Source: Canna indica
Lineage: Eukaryota > Streptophyta > Magnoliopsida > Zingiberales > Cannaceae
Direction: 5' to 3'
Assembly: GCA_034359265.1 (NCBI GenBank)
Contig: CP136898.1
Location: 55,479,501 to 55,543,500 of the forward strand
Length of the DNA: 64,000 nt
Below the pieces are notes generated by a model. The model was given only the letters and a program-made list of their open reading frames with translations, searched no databases and was not told where the DNA came from. Below, piece after piece: positions 63,990-64,000 of the stretch (position 1 is the stretch's first letter; each line of letters begins with the position of its first letter). The position numbers were made by a program, and so were the translations under genes.

Positions 63990-64000
63990 AACTTCAGGGT
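63990..64000 (+). repeat. Partial monomer cut by the window end
   Basis: The first 11 bases of monomer 396 (aacttcagggt), so the array continues beyond the window. The left edge also starts mid-array. Confidence 0.95.

Larger units (their letters stand above)
1..64000 (+). repeat. 162-bp tandem satellite array with higher-order repeats
   Basis: The whole window is a head-to-tail array of one 162-bp monomer in a single orientation: 395 complete units and 11 bases of another. The phase was fixed on 'aacttcaggg' and followed through every line. It holds to the end apart from a single-base slip near 29780. Monomers differ mainly by substitutions at about 25 recurring positions, and variant combinations recur in order, which defines higher-order repeats. 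No inversion, spacer, mobile element or unique sequence interrupts it. Monomer length, single orientation and HOR structure are typical of eukaryotic centromeric or pericentromeric satellites. Actual centromere function is inference. I do not recognise the family. All six frames are stop-rich, so it is non-coding. Confidence 0.98.

Noticed and set aside
1..64000. CRISPR array
   Set aside because: Repeats are directly contiguous 162-bp units with no unique spacers and no cas genes.
1..64000. Coding repeat (162 bp is 54 codons, so frames persist across monomers)
   Set aside because: All six frames contain stops in the common monomer classes. Only one frame above about 70 codons exists and it is a chance product.

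Overview
This window is satellite DNA from end to end. I find no gene, transposon, tRNA, rRNA, CRISPR array or unique sequence. It is one head-to-tail array of a 162-bp monomer: 395 complete copies plus an 11-bp start of the next, all on the same strand. Taking the phase at 'aacttcaggg' (base 1), monomers 1-183 start at 1+162(n-1). Monomer 184 is 161 bp because of a 1-bp deletion near 29780. Monomers 185-395 start at 29808+162(n-185). That deletion is the only indel I see in 64 kb. The first monomer is about 43% G+C with nine CpGs.

This kind of array (monomers of nucleosome size, higher-order repeats, no genes) is typical of eukaryotic centromeric or pericentromeric heterochromatin. I do not recognise the monomer family and cannot name the organism. 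Animal or plant are both open. Many class-defining variants are CpG-to-TpG/CpA changes, which hints at a genome that methylates cytosine.

Monomers fall into about 24 recurring classes (A to Y, defined in the class entries; a prime marks a minor variant, for example A' = gaagtgg, B' = cttcaagg, C' = ggctag). Their order repeats, giving higher-order repeats (HORs).

Layout: (1) 1-7776: three copies of a 9-mer A-B-C-D-A'-B'-E-F-G, separated by mosaic segments. (2) 7777-21060: five consecutive units that share the same ends (A-B-C-D ... J-K) but hold different numbers of a 4-monomer (648-bp) module: 24, 12, 20, 12 and 14 monomers. (3) 21061-30941: a mosaic where a second set of classes (M to X) first appears, with a tandem 7-mer. 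(4) 30942-42443: a region dominated by the second set, with a nearly perfect 19-mer (3078-bp) tandem duplication and a recurring 10-mer. (5) 42444-64000: a mixed domain with four complete copies and one truncated copy of a 16-mer (2592 bp), two of them directly adjacent and differing at about three bases.

Each monomer carries four short dyad symmetries, at monomer positions 37-52, 91-108, 109-122 and 141-151. The region from about 109 to 151 is the best conserved. The array has no coding capacity. If it has a role, the likely ones are chromatin or centromere organisation, or non-coding satellite transcripts. That is inference. Monomer classes were read by eye, so class order should be accurate but an occasional base or class call may be wrong.
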